Source: Hymenolepis diminuta (lineage: Eukaryota; Platyhelminthes; Cestoda; Cyclophyllidea; Hymenolepididae). From it: a stretch of 64,000 nucleotides of DNA. Both the position numbers and the translations under genes were made by a program. The stretch covers positions 337,550 through 401,549 of the forward strand of contig CAADRB010000014.1 of assembly GCA_900708905.1 (NCBI GenBank). The letters are read 5' to 3'. This document shows positions 47,329 through 61,300 of this stretch, one piece after another. Position 1 is the stretch's first letter; the number at the start of each line of letters is the position of its first letter. Below the pieces are notes generated by a model, which saw only the letters and a list, made by a program, of their open reading frames with translations, was not told where the DNA came from and did no database searches.

Positions 47329-47560
47329 TTAAATTGAGCTGTTAATGGAGATTTTTGAATGCCCGATTAATCTCACTTTCATTTCCAAGATGACTGGAGA
47401 GACTTCTTGAGATGCATTCATTAAAAGACGTAAAATTTTATGAAACTGTGATGCCATAGAATACATTAGGGTTGCATCGTCGGTAAATTGTGATAATTCA
47501 GTCCAATTAATCGATCTTGCAGTATCGTGTCGAAAAAATCCCTTTGACACGATCAAGATT
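47329..47560 (-). pseudogene. LINE reverse-transcriptase palm fragment
   Basis: On the minus strand the frame reads ELSQFTDDATLMYSMASQFH, then LLMNASQEVSPVILEMKVRL. This matches the FADD active-site block and the following helix (LLxxLNxASxxVGLxxNxxKT) of non-LTR reverse transcriptases. The catalytic Ala-Asp-Asp is Thr-Asp-Asp here. No flanking RT motifs were found, so this is a short relic, possibly of the same RTE-like family as the one at 23600-24375. Confidence 0.5.
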
Positions 47561-48645
47561 AGCCAGAGAAGGATTTATTGACGGGAAGAAAACTAAATAT
47601 TAGCTGATAGGAAATAAGTTCTGTTGAAATGTCACGTTTTACATATTGTGGAAGAGAATAAATGCTGAGTATAGAATTAATTGTGAAAATTAAGAGGCCG
47701 TTTCCTATTTATTTGAATAAAAATACATATTTGGTTAAATAATTAGCAAATATCAAATATTTGGGGCAGACTCGTCCCATTGTTTTTGGTCTAATCTTTC
47801 AAACAGATTCATCACACGATGCAGTAACATTCAACTCACTACTTAGCTGAGATTTAAATATGCAAATTGGGAAGAGCATATATTTTGAAAGATGGATATG
47901 GATAAGTCTTACCAAATCAACTTTCAAAAGTCCTACGAGCTGTAAGTAAAAAACAGATACGTGATAGAATGTCTTGGTTACATGCATTGGCTTACAATTA
48001 GCAAACTAAAAGTGAATGAGCAAAGCAGAATGGGACAAATCGATAAAGCAAATTGTGGAAAAAATAAATGGTATTTTGCAATCCCTTTTTTCATTTAAGA
48101 GATTGGCAAAACCCTTTTATTATCGATGTTGATGGCCTTATTAAGCCATATTATTCATAGCAGATATTTCAACTAGTCAACAGCTTAAGAGCTTGCGGAA
48201 TTAACAAAACTGTTCGAAATACTCTAAAGTCAAATTGCGATAAAAGAACTTTCAATTTTCCGTTCGACGTAGCTACTGAAGATATTTAAAATACTCTAAA
48301 ACCGACCACTTGAGGGATTTTGATTTTAATTTAAATCGAGAATTTATATCCTTTTTGGTCAGGAATTAAGACAAAAGACAAATATTAACGATGAAATCAG
48401 AATTTTCTGCCAGTCAAAAAAAGTAACAGTGTGAAAATAATTTATCTCTTCTTAAAAAGTTGCAAAAATAACCAAAAATTGTTTTCATTGGCAAGAACTG
48501 AAAAAACAAGAAAAGTTAAAATAAAAACTAAAAAAATTTCCTGGTTTTCTCCTAATTCATTATTTTGACAAACTATTTTAATACATCATGAATTACATAA
48601 AGACGAGAGAACACCATTTTAAATATAAGATCATTATTTTTATAG
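47561..48645. other. AT-rich region without recognised gene
   Basis: Nothing was recognised between the LINE fragment and the mariner-like element. Confidence 0.5.
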
Positions 48646-49002
48646 AACATGTAAGACATCTCAAGACACCTTGCGCACTTTTAGAAAAACAGAAAATGAA
48701 ACTGTCATTGGTTGAAACTTACGATTTCTTGTAACTAAACAAATAAACATAACACCTGTTAACCCAGGTTTCATTCTATATATCCACCTTCGACTTCAAT
48801 TGCCCACTCAATTCGGGCTCAAAAGCAACTGCAAGCTTTCATCAGATCAAGTGGTCTTTAATTGATGTCTTCCATTCCTCGGGATATTGTTTCCATCAGA
48901 GAGGAGAATTTGATGTTATGGGGATGTTTATTAACTTCCTTTTCAACCACGCCCGCCTCACTCCGCACGTAATAATCCAATGGATTAAGGTTTGATGAGT
49001 AG

Positions 49003-49269
49003 TTAGGAAGTCATAAGTTTGGTGTGACATGATGATGAAAATTCTTCGCCATCCATCCAATCCTGAGTTTTGAGAGCCTTATAGAATTGAGTCGAATCTT
49101 TTTGAAGGACATAGAGTCTTCCTTCATTGGCTACATTGTCTACCCAAGGCGGCTCAAGAATAATGGTTTGAATAGTCTCCCCATAGACATCAGCACCTGG
49201 ATTGACTCTAAGGCCTTGTGGAACAAATTGAGGAGTCACGATGTGCCTCTCCCTCACTATTAACAACAC
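49003..49269 (-). pseudogene. Mariner transposase C-terminal remnant, copy 2
   Basis: Almost the same protein as the 21453-21728 frame, including the same 4-base frame-breaking duplication and the same in-frame TGA after the frameshift. It continues in another frame to about 48785. Confidence 0.75.
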
Positions 49270-49418
49270 CGAAAATCATAACTTTTGCTACTTGGAAACT
49301 TTGTGCGCATACATAATGGTTGGAACTTCAGTGAGGTCCACTCGCACGTAGCCAGCCGACTATCATTTCTTCGATTGACTTTTACATCCTGGTGGAAGTG
49401 TTTTCGTTGGAGAAAAGA

Positions 49419-49658
49419 CTATGACTCTCCTTTTCTTCTGGGTGCTTCAATTTTTTTGTAATCCTTTGTAGGCATTAAATGATTCTCTTGAGTTATTTTT
49501 GTCCACATCAACTGACGACCTTGCCTAAGAACGTAAAATTTATATCTGAGGTCCTGATGAATAACATTCCTTATTGTTCCTTTAAACTCTTGAAGATGTC
49601 TAGCAAGATGTCGAACATTAACTTCCCAAAATTCTCGTCCATTATGCCATGCATGCAC
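49419..49658 (-). pseudogene. Mariner transposase N-terminal remnant, copy 2
   Basis: A 79-codon open piece covering the end of the DNA-binding region and its linker (HAWHNGREFWEVNVRHLARH, GTIRNVIHQDLRYKFYVLRQ, KIEAPRRKGES). It ends in a stop before the first catalytic Asp region. Confidence 0.6.
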
Positions 49659-49877
49659 TCTTCTTACAAATTCAGGTATCCTAACGAGTTAGTCAGGGCG
49701 TTGACAATGCAATTTCTAAATTCCTGTATTTCGCTTTTATAAGCACTATTACAGCGTGTCCTACCATTTTATTAGTTGTGGCAGTGTCTGTCATAAGATC
49801 TGATATAAAAATACATTATTATCGGGTTAGTTTAAAGTACAAAAATAAGTATCCTCAGATGCCTTACGTATTCTGTA

Positions 49878-52800
49878 TTATGTGAAACTACAAACATTCC
49901 AGCTTTCACCATTTTTATTTGAAACAAAGATAATACAAGTACCACTTAATAGAAGACGCTTTATTATCACTTGTGATTAAGTAAGAATTTCACTTCATAA
50001 TCTGATTTAATCCTAAACTTATGAAATATGCGATTATTATTACTAAATTTACAATAACGCATCAGAAATTTTGCATATAATTAAGCAACCATAAAGCATT
50101 TTCTTCTCATAAATCAATCCTCATTTCTCCAAGTTAATTTCTGTTTTATTAATTTCCCATCAAGGGGCTCGCAATATCTTCCGATCCGTTGGATTGAAAA
50201 GGTTATTATCACATCAATGCAATTTACATAAAATGCAGAACCCGTATCGAAATTAATTGTAATGTAACAGTGAATCCAATACATATGAATAACAAAAATC
50301 TGATAGACTTCTTTTGTTTCTTTTTAGGCAAAAGAATAGTAAGAAAGTGAACATAAATTAAAGGAAAATAAAATAATTTAAACTTATAAAAGTGCTAACA
50401 TACAATTGTGTGCTCGCACTTCTTTTTTTCTTTTTCATCTGATTTATTTTGTGGTTTCTATTCTCTCAAAATGTGCGATAGGACTTAAACCCAATGAACA
50501 GGTTCTACCGTGTTCTTCAAATCTTTGTCACTGACGTATTAACTAATTTTGAATATGAACTAGTTAATTTCAAATCTATGAAGATATGAATTAAATTTGC
50601 AAAGTTATTATTCCGATAAAAGTTTATTTTACTAGAAACAAACTGCAGGCACTTTAAACACAAGTCTACAGAAAGCTGGTAATTAAAAGTATAAAATTTG
50701 TTATCATATTCTTTTGGAATTTGGCATTCATAATTATGCATGATTAACTAATGCTCATATGTTGATGAATCATAAGATAAAATTTTACTGACAAGAGGAA
50801 CGTGATGAAACTTTCTTTTCAATTTCGCTTTGTCATATTTCAAATACCTTTGCTTATCCTTTTTACCCGTTCAGGGTTGTAGGAATGTACAAATACGACA
50901 AAGGATCAAATTATGAATACTTTTGCATCGAAACATTTAAATATCACATTATGAAATGTGATATCACACCTCTTACAAGAAAGTACTCAACTAATTATTC
51001 TTAAGTTCAAATAAAGTACAATTCCTGACATTCGAACTTAGTTATATATTCGCATTCGATCAGGCGTTTCATTTCTCACTGAACAGTTTTACCATTTTCG
51101 CTCTTTCAGATTCTAATTCATGACAAGAAATGTTTGCCATTTTTTGAACTGCCATAAGCAATGAAAATTTGTATGTAACTGACGAATGTTGGTAGTAGAG
51201 CATAATAAAACTACTTTGTTACGGTAAGATTCATATTAGTAAACCCATGAAAAAAGTTAATCAAAAAGTTCATTTAAATTATTCATTTTATTTATGACAA
51301 ATTCAGTATTAGAAGTGTTTTATTGTGGTGAGTAAGTTTCATTGAATGGAATAAGTAATTAAAAATAACTTTTTTAATACAGAATTATGCATTGTTTTTG
51401 GGAGGTATGCAGAGTTTTGTCTTTGCAAGTTAATCCTCCTACATTTTCGTCTCAATGTTTTAATTAATTAAACTGCCACCGAAAGTAGCAGGCTATGAGA
51501 AGGTCTTCTAAATTACGATTGAATGCAAACTATACGTTAGCATTCCTTGGATTATAATAATGTTATCTACATGAACATTTCGATGGAGATTATTGATAAT
51601 CCCAAATACGGAAAGAAATTAACCAAACGAAGGCAATGTATTTAAAGAGAAATTGAATAAATAAGACTGAATGATTAAATTAAATTATCAGTTGTACTTC
51701 TGCAGTTCACTGTTCATAAATCATGCCGCAATCCGCCCATTACATCTAAAAATATTAAGGAAAACTATGTAATCATTACTGCCCCCTTCTTTTATTTTAA
51801 AATCATCATCATTAATGGTGCAAACTCGTAGAAACGGTTATGAATATTGTTCATGACAGAAAAAATACTCTTATAAATTTTAATCGTATGAAAATGTTCT
51901 AATAAGGAAAACTGCTAACAATGATAATGAAATACGAAAAGAGGGGAGAAAGAAGCAGTATTAAAGTGAGAATGTCAAGAGTTTTACTCTATTTAAACTC
52001 TGGAAATACTGAGTTGACCATGTCCTCAAGAAGAGCGTAGTTCATTTTTAATACTCAAATGTTTAATTTCGCTGAATTGGCTCACTGATTTATAAGTAGA
52101 TTAGGTCCGAAATGTGAGTTTTTGACCGCTCTTGATTTACTTCCGTATTCGGTTGCATTCCGTGCATCCTTTTACACCACAAAACAGGTGGATGTGAGTA
52201 GCAAAGATTCTATATTGTAAAATTGCCTATTAGAATTCAAGGTTAGCTTTAATAATTATGGTTGAGATCTTTCATTTCACTCTTCCGAAGGGCATTTACT
52301 GACAGTTACTGTCTGATACATTTTTTCTGCTATTTGCTATTATTTTCCCGTCTTATCTTCTTCATATGATATTTTTGGATTAGATAATGCGCTGAAGTTA
52401 TAAATACCTCTAATTTGCGCCACATTTACCGACTTTATGTGCTAATTAGGTCGGCAATTTACTTTTGTGCATGCTTTTGACTTTCAGCATTCCAGATTTT
52501 TGGACACGACAAAATTCCGATGTATTAAGAGGGTGAAAAATAGCTTGCAAACTCAAAGAGCATTATGGCTTTAATGTAAATATTTTAAAACCGGAGAGAA
52601 TTTTTTTTGTTAACTTGAAATGTTATCACAAATAATCTGGTAAAATAGGGAATAAACTTTGTTATGTTGATTACGTTTTAATTGAACAAACCATTGTATT
52701 TTGGGTATTTATTTGGCCAATATAAAATTAATAAAACTTATATTTCACATTGGGTGAACATTAGTGAATTCTACTACGTTAGTTGATCTAATTCTATTGT

Positions 52801-54079
52801 TAGAATTTAGATATATACAATATACAGATCCCATTTTGCACCAGCAATAAATCTATATGAAGTGGCACCTCCACTCAATCCTTTAGTTCTTTGAATTTCT
52901 ATTACTCTCGGATGCATTCAAACGGATTTTGAAATGAACCATTTTTAAAACTTTATTTGATGCCAACCTTAGCTCTTATAAGCCAAAATCAGGTTAAAAC
53001 TTACCATCAGAGTCTAACCTGAACCTACCAGAATACTTTAAAGTATAGAAAAGGAAGAAAGTTTACATGACAAAGGAGCAGCACTCATAAGCAGAGCTAT
53101 TTTACAATCTGAAGCAAATTGTCCTTCAACTACTCAGTAAATTTATCATTGAAAGCCAAATACTCCTCACAGCAAAGGGTATCACTAATATGAGCTTTAA
53201 GATAAAAAAGACTAAAGAAAATGCCATTAACAAATTTTATTACTTGCTGCTTAAGTTTTATTTAATATTAAAGCAGATCATTTTTATGACAGTATCCACT
53301 CTTAGTTTCGTCAGATGATTCGCAGTGAGTTCCGTCGCATAAAGTTTCCGAAAATATTCCTTGCGTGCCATTACTAATTAGCTATCTATTTACTTAAAAT
53401 TAATGCAGCTTAAACGATTTATATTTAAATCCTATTTGCATTACAACGATTCTTATTTAGTCCAATAAGTCGAAACGAAATATCAAGAATATTGACATGA
53501 ACAGTTTTCAAAATTATATGTACTGAGGAGATAGAATGGGAAAGGTGAAAAATATTAAAATAAGTAAAGATTTCTATATTTTTTGAGTTTCTTTTTATCC
53601 TTCTTTGTCCTTAACCCATTTTTAACCTGAAACTTCCAGAGCTCCTATTCAACATATAAATTGACAATCACTTATAATTTATACCCATCTTCATTTCTGT
53701 ATTAGGAGGATAATTCCTTTTATTGTAACTTTTATTCTCCAGTTGGGTTCATACGTACTTATACAGGGATAGTGAAGTCTAGTTAAAGTTATATATATAA
53801 AGATCTCTATCTTTTTAATCGTTTACATTATTTATTCTAAACATCGATAAATTTTGAAAAGTGGATAACTCCATTTCTTATTCCCATTGTTTCTGTTCCT
53901 ATTTTAGACTTTAAAACTTTTCAGGTTATTACTCATTATATTTCATTAAAGTTGACCAGTTAACTAAAAGCTAAATGCTTGTTCTCAAAACATTTATGAT
54001 AAAATTAATTTAATATTTTTTCCACTTCGTATAGTAAAGTTTTAACCTTTTTTGTCTATGACAATTTAAACATTTTTAG
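49878..54079. other. Gene-poor region
   Basis: 4.2 kb of AT-rich DNA. The only long frame (50517-50741, minus) has no recognisable feature. Nothing else could be supported. Confidence 0.5.
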
Positions 54080-54212
54080 TGGTCTAATCATAGAAAAGCA
54101 TCTAAATAAGGAAGCTGCAAATGAATCCGAGGTGTGGTATGAAACCAATGAAGAGATCAAGAAGATGCAGATGTATCAGGAGCTTGCTTCATTTGAATTA
54201 GGGAATAATTGA
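54080..54212 (+). other. Candidate last coding exon of an unknown gene
   Basis: After the acceptor AACATTTTTAG a phase-2-type frame is open for 43 codons to TGA at 54210-54212. It has coding-like charged composition: GLIIEKHLNKEAANESEVWY, then ETNEEIKKMQMYQELASFEL. A short helical or coiled-coil tail is likely. No upstream exon or AATAAA was found nearby, and I do not recognise the family. It could be a true terminal exon of a gene with long introns or a retroposed fragment. Confidence 0.3.
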
Positions 54213-54582
54213 GTTGTCCATATTTAATGAGGAGAATATTTTATTGTTTAATATCCAAATTTAATTATTTAACCCACAGGTTCATGAGTCAGATTATGAC
54301 CACGATATTCAGGGCTATTTGACCACAATTTAATTCTGTGGTTATACTACATTATATAAAATAGCTTTTATTAAGCTATTATTCATCTGCAAAAAATTTA
54401 TATCGGTAAATCATTTCAATTTCTTCAAGTCCAGTTATCCCAATGATTACGGGAAATGCTCGTTAGAATTTTGACCTAGAAAAAGGACGAAGTACTTTTT
54501 TGCATTGAGCAATAAAAGAATTAACTTATTGTAATTTAGATCTAAAAATATACATGAGATAAAAATCAATTATTCCCCACCG

Positions 54583-54735
54583 TCCTTTAGTAACTTTCAT
54601 ATTTAATTGACGAAAACGTTTTAAAATAGACCAGTTCTAGAGTCATATGCGCAATGCTAAACCTTCCAATATAAGGGTGGCTAAAATGTTACCTATCAAA
54701 GTGCATTTCAGGTCCTTGACAGATTAATGGAAAGC
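54583..54735 (+). repeat. Dispersed repeat R5, copy a
   Basis: The segment ACCTATCAAAGTGCATTTC plus flanking AACTTTCATATTT and ATTAATGG is echoed at 57090-57260 and 58240-58390. Confidence 0.35.
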
Positions 54736-57089
54736 TAATTCATTTCCCAAGAAAACTATTAAATGAATTAGATTTTGTCGTTCTGGTTGAAAACAGACAA
54801 TATATATACAAGCAGCCGAAATGAATAAGAAATTTACTTTAAATCTCTTACTTTCAATTTAATCAAAGTAACGAAGTAAAGCAAAGTTCAAACCAAGTCC
54901 ATCTCTCTCTCGGAATCATTTACATCGTCAGGCTTTGCATTCATCTGTTTGAATAGTATAAAACAAAGTTTCCAAATCATGGACAATATATATTTAATAC
55001 AATAAATAAATATATTTGATTGTTTCAATTATTCACATATCACACAATTTAGAAACCTAATAATGAATCATCGTTATCATGAATATATTTGGAAAGGCTT
55101 TGAATGATTTTACAATCTACGGAAGGTCGCAAATTTTTGAGTATTCATTGCTGGAAGTCATCGTCCGTGAGTATGCAACCTACAATAGCATTAATGAAAG
55201 AAAATTTACTAAAGTTAGGAAATGTCAGGAAAAACAAATATCTTTGGATTCCGGCTGTACATTTTTACATCTTAAGCATTATTCGCTACTTAATGCTCGA
55301 ATTTCTTGATTTGGTCTGTTTTTAGCATAAATTACTGTTTAAAAATTTGGAGCCTCTTGCCATGTTGATTAATTTGAATGGCTTGTCAGCCGTTTTAAAT
55401 GCATATTACCTCTAATATCCGAGTACCTGACAATGCTAAGGGGAAACAAATTTTAAATAAGTGAAGCCAACTTATGTTTATTTGAGGTGAATGTTATATT
55501 TCGGTTTATCATAAAAAATATCTTTTTTTCCACATCACAATTTATTCCTCATGTAGAGAAACGCGTTAAAAGATAACATATACGGAGCAGTTTCTTTTCT
55601 GGACTTATTGTTTTATGAATATTGGATTTCTCAACATATTTCTATTGTGCAGTAGTAAAAAATTCATTTTTAACATTAAAATTTATCGCTGTGCTTCACT
55701 CCTAAAATAAAGACCGGGACTAAAAATAGAATTGTCATTATTATTTACTTGCATTTCTTCAATTCATCTTTCAGTGTTCTTTCGGAGCTAAATAATAAAA
55801 AACAAAGAGAATTCAATTATTCTTATAATAAACACTTGTGAGTAGTTCCACATTATCCTTAATAACTTTCAAACAAACGGATATAAATACTTAATTTATC
55901 AAAAAGGGACAAAAGGCTAATTAAAGTTGGCTGAATTGCCTTAACTGATTATTAAATTATTATTAACCTTATGGCATTTATTAATTGGCACCGCATCGGT
56001 TGACTGTAATAGTTTAGGACAATTTGATCAATGCGTTATTGACTGTGGCATCAACCTATTAAAAGTATCGATTAAACAGTAAAATGTGTTTAAGTCTAGT
56101 CAAATTTCTAGTCTCTACGTATTTAAATAGACCTTTATCAAATTAAAATTTGGGGATTAATTCATTTTGCCTTCAGATACACTTTCTCCTGATGGCCAAG
56201 ATATTTTCAGGTGATAAGGGCTTATATGATTTTACCATGATAAATTTCAATGGAGTTTACACAATATTTCAACTATTACTATATCTACGCCGTATATTTT
56301 AAAGCCCTTTCTAATTTTTTAAAATTTATTCTATCCAAATGAATAAATATTACTACTACTAAACTTATCTATATGAATTATTTAATTTACCATATAAAGC
56401 CCTATTTTCTTTCACATCCGTTTTCAGTGTGTTTTTCCTAAATTCAATTATATTTGATAGGTCTCGCCAAATTTCCATATTCTCTGTCATAAAATGCACG
56501 TGGCACCGCAAACTGAAATTTATAAATTGAGATTAAGACAAGAACAAGGCAAGACAAGATAAAAGTATTCAAAATCGGGAGACAAATCTGAGAGAACAGT
56601 GTTTGGATAAAGCTTTCTCGAGCAAAAATTTCAGATATACTTAATGGGAACTAGAAGCTACCATAGGACTGTTTAATCAAATTTAATGAAAAATTGATCA
56701 AATTTTTGCTTTTTCCGTTTTACATTTGGTTTTTTTACAGACCAAGCGCTACATATTTTCTGAGTTTGGTTTTAAGTGGAGCACTTTACAAATACGTAGT
56801 CAAAGTTAAATAAACTCTCTGTAAGCTTAATTGGCCAGACAATGGAATCAATAAAGTTTGCTCTATGTCAAATTTAAAATAGACAAGCAATATCCCCAAA
56901 ATTTGACAACTCACTTGGCCAACAAATGAGACAATATTAAAAATTCAGTGATTTGTGCAGAATGACTTTTAAATCATAGATCTAGAAAATGGACGAAAGG
57001 TTTTATACTGCAAGAGGTTAGAAATGTCTAGGTTTCTAAATTTAATTCTGGAAAATAAAAAGCAAATCATAATCAGTCACCTCTTTCTT

Positions 57090-57260
57090 TTCATTTCGAC
57101 ACTATTTTAATAAACTTCATATTTGACAGACGAACAGTATCTAAATATAGGCTAATTTTTGGGATCGGAAAAATCACTGCTCCGAATCATTATGCGATAA
57201 AGATGGTTAGGATCTCACCTATCAAAATGTTTCCTATCTTTGATAGGCTTCAGACAAGAA
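57090..57260 (+). repeat. Dispersed repeat R5, copy b
   Basis: AAACTTCATATTTGACAGACG, GCGATAAAG and ACCTATCAAAATGTTTCC correspond to copies a and c in order. Confidence 0.35.
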
Positions 57261-58239
57261 TAATATTTTAAACTGGACACCCAATTTTGAAATTTAAAGG
57301 CAATTATCGACAAATCTGTGCTTTCTTATTTAGGGTAGGGAAGATTAAATGACAAATCTCATGGACGGTAACTCGAATTTCTACTCATATATTTGAAGCT
57401 TTAAGCCTTTCTACTTCCTTTATTTAATGGATAAAGTGATCAAGAAATTATTTACAAGTTAATTATTTTGCAATAATAATGATAAAATTGGTAACAGCAA
57501 CAAATTATTATCATCAAATACTGCAATATTGGAGTTGAAATATTACCTGAGCGTTCCTTGTTCAAAATGCTAAGTTGCTCGACATTCATTCGAGTTAGTT
57601 TGCAAAATGTCTAAATCTTGTTCATTGCTTATTCACTGCATATACCTGGTTTAAGTTAATTTAGTTAATATCTTTCAATTCCTAATCTGAAAGCCGTTTC
57701 CCGCAGACAGCTTCAACAATCCGAGTGCACGCATTGAGATACAAATGAAATTTATCGATATATAGGGCTAAGGAAATTGAAATTTTGTCATATCTTTTTG
57801 CCCATCAATTGTGCATTTATTTAGTAAGGATCAGACACAAGCATGTGATCACCAGTTAAGTTGAAGGAATGGAAAATGACAGTTTGCCCTGTCTGCTACT
57901 TTGCATTTGATTTTCCAGCATCGTGATTGTAAATAAAATATAAGGTTGTATTCAATCAGATTGAAAATAAATCACAGTTTAAAATCATATGTAAAAACAG
58001 AATTTTGTTTACTCGTCCTTCTTTAAGTTTTATTATTAAAAATAATCTGCAAATTTAAGTTATTTTCTTACTGAAGAAGTAAATTCACTCCTCTTAGCAG
58101 TCAGCAAAATGACAAGTGAATTTTTAACCAGGTAGGTGGACCAATTGTTTTATATATCATTAATGATATGAAATTATTAATTCCTCACAATTTACTAATA
58201 AATACATTTCAGCGTCTTTTAATGAAATAAATGAAAATA

Positions 58240-58390
58240 GCAGACAATGAACGCTTATAAATAAACTTCTTTTTGATTAGGAAAAAATTTCTCAAATAAC
58301 TGCGATAAAGTTAGCTTGGAAAAGATATCATCTATCAGAATGCATTTCTCTGTCCTTATCAGATTAAGAAAAGGTCAAAATTTTGGCCAA
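58240..58390 (+). repeat. Dispersed repeat R5, copy c
   Basis: AACTTCTTTTTGATTAGG, GCGATAAAG and ATCTATCAGAATGCATTTC correspond to copy b in order and spacing. Confidence 0.35.
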
Positions 58391-61300
58391 AAGCCTTTTT
58401 TATAATGCAAACGATGACTGATAACAGAGGGCAAAGCGATTGAAGGCAAAATTACCAGCACATGTTCTTTTATCTAAACTGAGTAATGAAGGACAAGTTT
58501 CATATTTTATTAACAGAATCTGCAAGATGAAATGCTTAATTGCTTTACATACAATTATACTGCCTTTCTGGGTAGAAAATAATTGTAGCAGTAATTAAAC
58601 GATAATTGTTTCCAAAATTGGGCTGATTAGAAAATAATTCCTGGGTACAAATCCCACAATAAATAAATGCTACTCTTATTCTATTAGCAAGTGATCGATT
58701 TAGCATAGTTCCACAAATCTAATATAGGAATCACAGGGGAGGAAAAAGAGCTATCTGCGTGTTGATTCTCAGATAGATAATGAAATTTATGGTATTTCGG
58801 TACTTCTCCGATTTAAAAGTATCCATCCATCAAGTTATAGTGAAAGGAGATTGATAGCTCTCTGTATAGGCGACGATACTGACATAAACATATGCAATCA
58901 CAAAAGTCACATTTATTACACATACACTATTTTTAGCACGGTTATTTTTGCATACGAATTATGGAACCCACTGAAGCCCTCAGGGAGTCTAACATAATAA
59001 AATTTTTCAGGTAAAAACAGTTTTATTCAAGCAAAAACGGGTGTTTCACCACTTTTGCAATTAAATTGCAAATAAACAACAACAATTCAATGATTATTTA
59101 GTTATTGTTGCATTCTTTCAAGTTAAAAGAATCGAATGAATAGCATAAACTATTGCAACTCGAAAACTCAAAACTTAAAATTTTCTTGTCGGATAAAAGC
59201 GAGGGAATCTGGATGTGTATTTCCATATATTTATAATTTCAAACTCAAGGCACTTCAGTGAAACGAGGAGAAAATAGTTTGATGGATTTAAAAAGAACAG
59301 CAAAAGGAAGAGTTTTAATAAGGCGTCAGAGAGCTCTCTCTTCAATTCAATGGCAATTGCAAGCTGTACATCCTTTGTGTTCAATTCGTAGATTTAACTT
59401 TTAACTGAGGAATCTATTATGTTCAATGAATATTATTTCACTATCTTAGTGTAAATATTATGTCTTTGCTTGCTTACTTTTATCAAAGACTTCCAGATGT
59501 TTGAAATCAGTTTGTCTCGAATAAATTGACCAAAATGATCTTGGTTCTCTTGATAGCGAATGAAACCTAATCTTTCATTGACATGTGAGACATTTATTAC
59601 TTAAATACCGTTCGAATTGTTTCCCATCGCCCTTATTGAGAAAATTCCCTTTATGGATTTTTGAACACTGTCACCAATGTAAGATTCAGACCTGTCCTAG
59701 ATATCTCCTCTCCGTTTAAGAACTGTCTTTTAAAATTAGGGCAAACGGACACAGTCTCACATTTGTATTTCATTAAATAAGGTCTTCAGCTGTTCATCGG
59801 ACTTTTAAAATTGAATACTTTGAGATTATTTCCATTTCAGATTTACTATTATTAATTTAATACAGTGGACGGCAGTAGAAATTGCCAATCGCAATACTAG
59901 TTAGATTAGAAGGCAGATTATAATTTACGCTCGAGTATCAATTTTCATGCAAATCCATTCTTTTCCATTTTTATCCCCCTGGTTTATTTTTCGGATTCAT
60001 ATAATTAGGATCCACTATCGGTATATCGAAGTAGATCCCTTTGATAATACTACCTTGACTTAGCCTTGGACAATTGACTATTATCGCAGCTACTTAAACA
60101 AGTTTAATTAAAATAACTGATATTTGTATTAATACATTTTTTCACATATATAGTAGCCATTAGAACATTGTATTTTCTTGACTCGGTTTTCAGGTGATAG
60201 GATATTTTTAGGATATGCTATATATATGTATTTATATTATTCGTTTTAATATGCAACTTATATAGAAATAAAATGAGCAGTTTTAATTTAAATTTTCAAT
60301 ATATTCGTAAAATTTCCCATTTGACTGATACAATGGAAATGAGTAAATGCTATTGTAAATATTCTAATTTGATAATATACTAATTCTGGGCGTCTTTTAT
60401 GCGTGCGAGCTCTTAAGGCTTACTTCATTATATTAGACAATACCCGTGTGCACTAGAATGATCATTTACTGAATTCGAAATATAAGTAGAATGTGTTTTC
60501 TTGGAATCAACTACTGAAGTAGAGTATAAACGATCATTTGATATTCGAGTATTTTAGTTTGTGAATAAAGGAAGCTTTTCTCTCATAAAATATTCGCGAA
60601 TCAATCAATCTTCATAAAGTTTAAGATGGTAAAAAAGCTTCTGAATTTTAATGTTCATTTAGAATATAAGCATTTGTAATTGATTTTAGATTTAATAATT
60701 TTTTGCCTGTTGAAATAAACAGCTTTAATTTGTAATATCTTATGCTATGCACTAGAAACATATTAAAACATTTAATTCAACTTAATCTGACTCTTCTTGA
60801 AAATGATATGATAAAATCAAATAATATTCAAACTATAAAAATTTGTTTGAATGAACATTTGTGTCATAGACAGACATATCAAACATTAAGGCATAAGGGA
60901 AGTCTATCTAAATCAGACAAACAATTAAGTCGGCGACATTTTTAAAAAATTGAACGGTAATCGAGGGTCATTGAAGAGTGTGCTGCGGAGTATTGTACTG
61001 TTAACCTTAAAGCCTTGGATGACTTTAAAGTAACTCTAATCCAAAGTAATATTAATTTAGAACAAATCAGGCAAAGCAAGCTGAATAAATGACGGCCATG
61101 ATGCGGCAGCGTTTCTCAAGTGATAAAACCAAGGGATAAGTAGGACCACGCGTATATTGGACAACTGAAAATGAAGGAGAAGGGAGTAGAACGAGAAATT
61201 ACAAACAAAGCTGAGAGCGCTAGTACTGAGCAAGGGCATCCCAACTTGCGAGAAACAGGTAAATAGGGTACGATTTGGTAGTTAACAAGTTTCGCATTCT

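Larger units (their letters stand above)
48646..49875 (-). mobile_element. Mariner-like element, copy 2 (dead, near full length)
   Basis: A 1.23-kb element with imperfect terminal inverted repeats: left end TAGAACATGTAAGACATCTC, right end (minus strand) CAGAATACGTAAGGCATCTG. It is flanked by TA on both sides (48644-48645 and 49876-49877), the usual mariner target. The minus-strand transposase remnants run in the right order: HAWHNGREFWEVNVRHLARH, GTIRNVIHQDLRYKFYVL, FHQDVKVNRRNDSRL, GADVYGETIQTI, LQKDST, NPLDYYV. The first catalytic Asp region (FSDEK in relatives) is altered, and frameshifts and stops are present. Confidence 0.78.

Noticed and set aside
59175..59384. Minus frame starting MNTKDVQLAIAIELKRELSD
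   Set aside because: The first 24 residues look sensible, but the rest is Leu/Phe-rich noise and no GT donor follows the good part.
61150..61258. Possible exon with KMKEKGVEREITNKAESAST before GTAAAT
   Set aside because: An in-frame TAG lies just upstream and no acceptor with a pyrimidine tract precedes it.
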